A DNA stretch of 27,629 nucleotides from positions 1 through 27,629 of the forward strand of contig JAEYPP010000040.1 in assembly GCA_023410575.1 (NCBI GenBank), given 5' to 3'. Below the pieces are notes generated by a model that saw only the letters and a list, made by a program, of their open reading frames with translations, made no database searches and had not been told where the DNA came from. Source of the stretch: Bacillota bacterium. Its GTDB lineage: Bacteria > Bacillota > Clostridia > Lachnospirales > Lachnospiraceae. The translations under genes and the position numbers were made by a program. Positions 23,601-27,629 of this stretch are shown one piece after another (the stretch's first letter is position 1; every line of letters begins with the position of its first letter).

Positions 23601-25616
23601 CAATATCAATATAGTTCAATTGACGGAGCACACTTAGATGGAAGCTCTTATACCACAACAATACGTGGTGATCAAGAGATAAATATTTATTTTGTTGAAA
23701 AAACTAGATATAAGATAACTTATTATATGACTGATATGGTTGCACCAGAGGGCTCTTTAGATCTTGTTCCTCAAAAGACAAGTAATGTTCTTGGATATTC
23801 TGATGCAGTATATGCAGGAGGAACAATTAATAATACTACTTGGTCATATGACGGCGCTAAAGCTGCTGCAGAATTTAGTAATGCAAAGAATACCTATACC
23901 TTTGCAGGCTGGGTAGATGAGAAAGGTAACAAATTTGAAGATACGACAGTAACTGCAGATAAGAATGTTTATGCAAGCTTCACGAGTACAGTTAATCAAT
24001 ATACAGTAACCTTCTTAGACTATACGAAGGATCCAGATACTTCATTTGATGAACGTGATTATAAGGTGGTGGTACAAGAGGTCACAGTAGAATATGGTAA
24101 GAGTATAACGATTCCAACTGTTCCTACCCGTGAGGATACTGATCAATATCACTATACAAATCATTCATGGAATCTAGAAGATAGTAGTATTAGTCCTGTA
24201 AAGGGAAATCTCGTAGTTTATGCAGAACACTCATATGAGCTTAAAAAGTATGATATTACCTTTATTGATTATAATGGAGATGTTATAAAAACGACAAATG
24301 CTTCATTTGGCGAAACAGTAGCAAAACCTACAGAACCTACAAGAGAAGATTCTGAGGACGGTCATTACTCCTATACCTTTGATAAGTGGGTTAATGTTAA
24401 TACAAAGGAAGAAGTTACTTCATCTGTAGTAGTAAATGGAGAAGCTGTATATCAAGCTGTTTATAAAGAAAAAGAGAACACGTTCAAAGTAACCTTTTTA
24501 AATGAAGATGGAAAAGCTTTTGGTTTTGAACCTTTCCAAGTAGATATTACTTGGGGTAAGTCTTTGAGTGATGAAATAAAGGCAGATGCAAAAGCACTTG
24601 CTGAGAAAGCGGCTACGAACAAGTCAAATCAGTTTATTACATATACTTTTGCAAACTGGACAATGAAACAAGTAGTAGATAATGTTGAAACAAAAGTTGA
24701 TGCTACATCAAGTATTAACGGAGAAATAATAAGTGATTTGGTTGTTTATGCTTCCTATCTTAATGCAGAGAATGTATATACAATTACTTATATGAAAGCG
24801 GATGGAAAAGAGCCACTAGATTCCATTAAAGTAAAAGCAGGAGAGAGATTTGTAGTAAGTGAGAGTGGGCCTGTAAAGGAAAGCACTAATACGAAAGTTT
24901 TCACATTTAGTCAATGGGTGGAAGAAGTCTCTGGAAACACAGGTATTGAGAAGATTCCAGTGTCTGTAATTGAGTCAGTTGAAAAAGATCATGTATTATA
25001 TCCTGAGTATGAGGAATCCACACGTTTCTACAGTGTTAATTTCTTGAATTATGACGAAAAAAGTATTGGAGACACTCAGTATGTAGAGTATGGGGCATCT
25101 GCAAAAGCACCATCGAATCCAACTAGACCTAATGATTATACAAGTACTACAAGAACAGAATACAAATTTAGTGGTTGGGATGTTGATTTCTCTTCGATTG
25201 AGGCTGATACTATAGTAATTGCACAATATAACTCAAAGAATTACGATATAAGACCAACAACACCAACGACACCAACGACACCAACAACACCTACGACACC
25301 TACGGCACCAACAGAACCAACTCCGTCTACACCAGAGATTGAGGATGTTGATGTTATAGAGGATATTCCAGAGGGTACTCCTGAGATTCCTCAGGGTAAA
25401 CCAGAAGTAGATGAAGAGGATGATCAGTTGTTAGAAGACGATATGATGGAAGAAGTTCTAGATGTTACAGGTGACGAGATTCCACAAGGAACTCCTACTT
25501 TACCTAAGACTGGTACTGCACCAGTAGGTATCTTCTACGGACTTGGTGCAGCATGTATCATTATTGGTGCATCCATCGTAGTGTTTGGTAAAAAGAAGAA
25601 AGAAGATTGTGAATAA
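20670..25616 (+). CDS. LPXTG-anchored surface protein with von Willebrand A domain and beta-grasp repeats
   Basis: A secreted wall-anchored protein of 1648 residues. ATG 20670 is preferred over an in-frame GTG 57 bases upstream because AGAAAGGA precedes it and a normal signal peptide follows (MKKQLF, a hydrophobic core ILSLLLVITLILGVVNF, cleavage near VADA). A von Willebrand A domain spans about residues 85-275 with the metal site DTSSS, a distal Thr in GTGSDLG and ILSDG. A stretch of about 110 residues follows (ATIGVVPSDG-like, TWTIGELPANKTRTLTIKA), then about 13 modules of 70-95 residues. Most modules open with Y/F-TV-x-F/Y and end with W-x(n)-V-Y-A-x-Y, as in InlB B-repeat or Listeria-Bacteroides modules. 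A (PTT)n linker, an acidic stretch and LPKTG with hydrophobic segment and KKKK tail complete it. The likely role is adhesion. No sortase gene is in the window. Confidence 0.9.
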   Translation: MKKQLFSLSSSRLRKILSLLLVITLILGVVNFNGIVADASDDPSIVYFEQDGITGSKSAKNNGDGTVDINFSVTGSDKTSSTQQVTKTDIVLVIDTSSSMNNSSRFSRAKEAATSFVSGLLKEENKNYVQIGVVSFNSKAYTNCVLSNNASTVNNSINNLKSGTGSDLGKGIQTAEGILKNSKTNGNKIMVILSDGNYRGDNAITDATNAKKNGITIYSIAYDSDTAGKNNMKKIASSDNHYYEASGSSSNNTTSIINNIMNEISKKVDETIAAGRGAKIVDKLPSYLTAIGVVPSDGTTASIDDNKQVVTWTIGELPANKTRTLTIKAALDKEAILSLYAKNPSKKWFDMNLDANLTYTKTNNTPGTCHINNPQLQFIISKCTIKYYVDGTLLETKERYQFSGDSLSFGNAEEYLNYKDVKYKLETKATIVDSLGENVINPDSNGNWSFPMPSSDVTVKVDYSTKEFTVNYYDSKNGTPLSSQLVKYGEYASYSNDTNARSLESLSYEEGGYSYSFSNWDKDEKNTKITKNTDFFAQYNSKKIRYTAEFYANKSDINPFEKQNIEMNSNGQFLVTKSTGTPVYKGNLAEGVKEMKFVGWDFDFSTSISGNVKIYAKYEPVYKTYTVWFYAMDGKTVLTDLTKTVPYGAGVELPVYPYADYRIGNEVRIFKEWTKSAKELSSIKSDTKVYASYRSVDRYYTVTWDPDNGGIIQKHNVEYGKNDSWKGVAPRKTDSTGQYTYEFSHWNAGENSVIGNTVENVTSDMYIKASYSKTINAFTYKFEYRVPNSDGSDYETNTEEFYVEWGTKLDLPSDFEDTFTVSGGGIKTNYSFIQWSNEDFKNEYGIKSNGIAKASYDQETSYRVTFVAEDNTIIKTIYVKDGESVPGGEVPGVPDKASDDSYNYEDPTWVGDVTAPITSPTTFKASYTPKLREYTVTVNIYLDGSKAEQYSLVGNYEQSVTGELAAINDGMTTADGKQYQYSSIDGAHLDGSSYTTTIRGDQEINIYFVEKTRYKITYYMTDMVAPEGSLDLVPQKTSNVLGYSDAVYAGGTINNTTWSYDGAKAAAEFSNAKNTYTFAGWVDEKGNKFEDTTVTADKNVYASFTSTVNQYTVTFLDYTKDPDTSFDERDYKVVVQEVTVEYGKSITIPTVPTREDTDQYHYTNHSWNLEDSSISPVKGNLVVYAEHSYELKKYDITFIDYNGDVIKTTNASFGETVAKPTEPTREDSEDGHYSYTFDKWVNVNTKEEVTSSVVVNGEAVYQAVYKEKENTFKVTFLNEDGKAFGFEPFQVDITWGKSLSDEIKADAKALAEKAATNKSNQFITYTFANWTMKQVVDNVETKVDATSSINGEIISDLVVYASYLNAENVYTITYMKADGKEPLDSIKVKAGERFVVSESGPVKESTNTKVFTFSQWVEEVSGNTGIEKIPVSVIESVEKDHVLYPEYEESTRFYSVNFLNYDEKSIGDTQYVEYGASAKAPSNPTRPNDYTSTTRTEYKFSGWDVDFSSIEADTIVIAQYNSKNYDIRPTTPTTPTTPTTPTTPTAPTEPTPSTPEIEDVDVIEDIPEGTPEIPQGKPEVDEEDDQLLEDDMMEEVLDVTGDEIPQGTPTLPKTGTAPVGIFYGLGAACIIIGASIVVFGKKKKEDCE
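25253..25320 (+). repeat. Short tandem repeat encoding the PTTPTTP linker
   Basis: About six imperfect copies of a 9-base unit (CCAACGACA and variants) encode Pro-Thr-Thr in the wall-spanning linker of the LPXTG protein. Repeats of this kind can change number by slippage without changing the frame. Confidence 0.75.
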
Positions 25617-25675
25617 AAGCGAGTGAAGCAAAAGAAAACTTGCTGTGAAGTGTTATTATTAATATGAATTAAGGA

Positions 25676-25724
25676 TAGATTGTCGTAAAACTCAGGAAAC
25701 TGATTATGCGACAATCTATTTTTT
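25676..25724 (+). terminator. Dispersed hairpin repeat R1, copy 3, serving as terminator
   Basis: TAGATTGTCG (25676-25685) pairs with CGACAATCTA (25709-25718), followed by TTTTTTA, 60 bp after the LPXTG gene stop. The arms are those of R1 copies at 348 and 18342. Confidence 0.75.
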
Positions 25725-25740
25725 ATGTTATTCCTCCGAA

Positions 25741-25805
25741 CTTCCTATCATATAAAAAGGCTTGGAAGGATGCGCACTACACTGCACTACGGCACGGAAC
25801 AAAAG
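25741..25805. repeat. Dispersed repeat R2, copy 2
   Basis: Matches about 238-305 in sequence order: TTCCTA, CATATA, ATGCGCACTA, CTACGG, CGGAACAAAA. Here it follows an R1 hairpin, whereas at the left end of the window it precedes one. No coding potential. The remaining intergenic DNA up to 25880 shows nothing clear. Confidence 0.55.
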
Positions 25806-25880
25806 ATGAAAAAAATGTTAAATAATGACGACTTTTTATTTGATTTCTTGTGAGAGATTACAGTTGAATAATACTCAATA

Positions 25881-25911
25881 TTGACATATTATGTCTATAT
25901 ACTACAGACAT
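25881..25911 (+). promoter_or_regulatory. Putative regulated promoter region of the GNAT gene
   Basis: TTGACA (25881-25886) and TATACT (25898-25903) are present but only 11 bp apart, too close for a standard pair. The region is rich in symmetry: GACAT-ATT-ATGTC (25883-25895) and ATGTCT/AGACAT (25891-25896 with 25906-25911). The shared half-site GACAT/ATGTC suggests an operator. Confidence 0.35.
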
Positions 25912-25932
25912 TTAATATTTTAGAAAAGGTGT

Positions 25933-26625
25933 GTGTTAACATTGGATACCGAGCAATTGTATCGGGTAAAGAGAAAAGATCTACCAAAACTTCAAGTTTT
26001 ATTAGCAGAGTGCTTTCAAGAAGATCCATTATACAATAAGTTAATACCGGATGATCGTATCCGGAAAAAGTTATTACCTCAATTATTTCATAGTGATTTA
26101 TTAGAATATTTCAAGGAATGTGAAATCTATGCAGATAGTGAGGAACTAAATAGTATTATCGTTATTTCAGATGAGAGTGAAGTGTATAATGCAATACAAT
26201 ATTATATGACAGAACTTATGGCAACCATCCGTACAGATAGTTATTTAATTAAGGAAGATCCATCTTTAAAGACGTTACACAATTTTATGGTTGGAAAAGA
26301 GTATTTGAATTCAAAGTGGACTGACATGCTACATAACAACAAGCGACTTCATATTATTTATCTTGCCGCAAGACCATCAATGCAACATCATGGTTTATCC
26401 GGACATCTATTGAACGAGGTTATGGACTATGCAGATCAAGAAGGACTCATGGTTTCTCTGGAAACTCACAACGAAAAAAATTTACCATTTTATATGCATC
26501 ACGGATTTGAAGTTTTTAAGACGATTGAGCATCATTTTGGCTTAAAACAATATTGTCTTATCCGTAAATATAGGGGTAAGGAAGAGTATTCACAACAACA
26601 GTCTAGAAGAGAGGATGCTGTGTAG
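25933..26625 (+). CDS. GNAT-family N-acetyltransferase
   Basis: A protein of about 230 residues with the GNAT fold. The acetyl-CoA binding segment is IIYLAARPSMQHHGLSGHLL (about residues 140-160), with QHHGLSG in place of the consensus Q/R-x-x-G-x-G/A. It is followed by the typical LETHNEKNLPFYMHHGFEVFK motif, in which the Asn and Tyr often line the active site. It should transfer an acetyl group from acetyl-CoA to an amine, substrate unknown. The start is uncertain: GTG 25933 is very close to the AAAAGG at 25924-25929, whereas TTG 25942 sits 12 bases from it. It is a single-gene unit with its own terminator and no evident link to the surface-protein locus. Confidence 0.85.
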   Translation: MLTLDTEQLYRVKRKDLPKLQVLLAECFQEDPLYNKLIPDDRIRKKLLPQLFHSDLLEYFKECEIYADSEELNSIIVISDESEVYNAIQYYMTELMATIRTDSYLIKEDPSLKTLHNFMVGKEYLNSKWTDMLHNNKRLHIIYLAARPSMQHHGLSGHLLNEVMDYADQEGLMVSLETHNEKNLPFYMHHGFEVFKTIEHHFGLKQYCLIRKYRGKEEYSQQQSRREDAV

Positions 26626-26633
26626 GGGTTAGG

Positions 26634-26691
26634 GCTATTACATAAATGGAAATTTAGCTGTTGAAAATTTCATTTATGTAGTAGCTTTTTT
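26634..26691 (+). terminator. Terminator of the GNAT gene
   Basis: A long stem pairs GCTATTACATAAATGGAAAT.. (26634-26655) with 26665-26685, with a few mismatches and a loop of about 9 bases, followed by TTTTTT at 26686-26691. Confidence 0.85.
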
Positions 26692-26703
26692 GGATATTTC
26701 TTA

Positions 26704-26998
26704 AATTCTAACAGATAATAGATAGGAGGATTTCATTACTTCCCCTATTAAGCGCATGAGGTTATATTCGGATGTTGGTGATACTGAATGCATTAGCTAG
26801 ATATATTGATGATAATCAATATTTTAGCTGTATGATACTATTAATGCTGATCCCGTATATATCAGATGAGAATTAAATTATATACTAAAGGCAGAGTTTA
26901 ATTGGGATAATACTAATAAGTATATCAAGGATGCTAGTGATTGGTTTATCCTTCGGTCTAACTAACATAAATTGGTATAAAAAAGTGCCAAATTGTTG
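26704..26998. other. Gene-free stretch with possible decayed coding remnants
   Basis: No intact gene. Two short overlapping open stretches on the plus strand have protein-like composition: 26790-26876 (ALARYIDDNQYFSCMILLML) and, in another frame, 26870-26965 (ELNYILKAEFNWDNTNKYIK). Neither has a start site. Together they could be a frameshifted remnant of one gene, but I recognise no family and chance is possible. Confidence 0.25.
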
Positions 26999-27027
26999 TT
27001 GACTTATGTAATAATACGTGATAAACT
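26999..27027 (+). promoter_or_regulatory. rRNA operon promoter P1
   Basis: TTGACT (26999-27004), a 17-bp spacer and TAAACT (27022-27027), followed by GAGCTGTC. The same arrangement repeats at 27176. Confidence 0.65.
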
Positions 27028-27175
27028 AACTGAGCTGTCAAACAGAAACAATAATTGTTTGAATATTATAGACAATTTAATTAGTGATATTTACATGGTT
27101 TCGAGTACATTTTATTGTAATGATAAGTAAATATTCTTAGATTGAGAAAGAAATCGAAAAATTCAAAATTACTTA

Positions 27176-27204
27176 TTGACAATGAATCGAATGCGTGATA
27201 TACT
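27176..27204 (+). promoter_or_regulatory. rRNA operon promoter P2
   Basis: Consensus TTGACA (27176-27181), a 17-bp spacer with CGTGA before TATACT (27199-27204), then AAGCTGTCGC. Tandem strong promoters upstream of 16S rRNA are usual in Firmicutes. Confidence 0.85.
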
Positions 27205-27587
27205 AAGCAAGCTGTCGCAAGACAGAATGTGACAAAAAAAAGAACATTGAAAACTGAACAGTGAAACAACCTTGAAATTCGTTGAGAATTCCTAGTTAAT
27301 AAACTAGGCGAGTTAGTAAAGTCTTGCTTGCAAGACAAGAGACTAACAAATAGAACTGTTTTTTTAAGTCTTACGATTTAAAAAAAACAACTCCTTAATT
27401 ACGATTTTTATCCTAAAAATCGTAATTAAGTATCAGTAAACGGAATCAAAGATGACAATTAAGGCAAACTTAGAAATTTTGCGAAAGCAAAATTTGTCAG
27501 CTAATTGTTCTGAAAAGATTAAAAGCTTAAAGGTATCCGCTTGATTAAAAGTCAATCGGTATCAGTTTTTAACTTCGTTAAAAACTT
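27205..27587 (+). other. rRNA operon leader with processing hairpins
   Basis: The transcribed leader has no gene. It contains nested stems GTTAGT/ACTAAC around GTCTTGC/GCAAGAC (about 27311-27347), a perfect 16-bp hairpin (27394-27409 with 27415-27430, loop ATCCT), a stem AAATTTTGC closed by a GAAA tetraloop (27474-27495), and a TTTTTAAC/GTTAAAAA hairpin near 27566-27584. Such structures usually serve antitermination and RNase processing of pre-16S rRNA. Confidence 0.6.

Positions 27588-27629
<42 letters not shown>

Noticed and set aside
25253..25320. CRISPR-like repeats
   Set aside because: The unit is 9 bp, lies inside a coding region and encodes Pro-Thr-Thr; there are no spacers.
27205..27587. 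tRNA genes in the rRNA leader
   Set aside because: No cloverleaf with a GTTCRA T-arm or CCA end could be found; the stems are simple hairpins.

Overview
The window looks like a piece of chromosome from a low-GC Gram-positive bacterium of the Clostridia, most likely a Lachnospiraceae-type anaerobe. This rests on the AT-rich sequence, strong GGAGGA ribosome binding sites, lipobox and LPXTG surface proteins, and a clostridial-looking 16S rRNA start at the right edge. No species can be named from the sequence alone.

Layout. 1-540: intergenic DNA with hairpins and dispersed repeats. 541-14944: a tandem array of seven copies (plus tail scraps) of one large lipoprotein family. Each full copy has a signal peptide with lipobox Cys21, an N-terminal domain of about 300 residues, an ABC-type solute-binding-protein (SBP) domain of about 400 residues, and the C-terminus VNLYLSE. 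Three copies (541, 6129, 12653) are complete. The others carry different lesions: an in-frame internal deletion, an internal 381-bp inversion, a central deletion and a single nonsense codon. 15188-18332: a two-gene ABC transporter of the MacB/FtsX-like type. 18565-19764 (minus): a SARP/BTAD-type regulator with a degenerate GGDEF-like C-terminus. 19998-20510: a small protein of unknown function. 20670-25616: a large LPXTG-anchored surface protein with a von Willebrand A domain and about 13 beta-grasp-like repeats. 25933-26625: a GNAT acetyltransferase. From 26999 on: tandem rRNA promoters, a leader with hairpins, and the first bases of a 16S rRNA gene.

How it may work together. The four lipoprotein copies that keep their own upstream region carry the same promoter: two TTGAG repeats exactly 11 bp apart, with the second heptamer exactly 8 bp before a TATACT-type -10 box. 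This is the geometry known for SARP activators, and a SARP-type gene lies in the same locus. I infer a locally regulated surface-lipoprotein system. The lesions, the swapped SBP subtypes and the near-identical 5' halves of copies 6 and 7 show a locus under active duplication, recombination and decay, resembling cassette arrays that generate surface variants. Whether it functions that way is not shown by the sequence. No transposase, integrase, sortase, CRISPR array or MalF/MalG-type permease is present.
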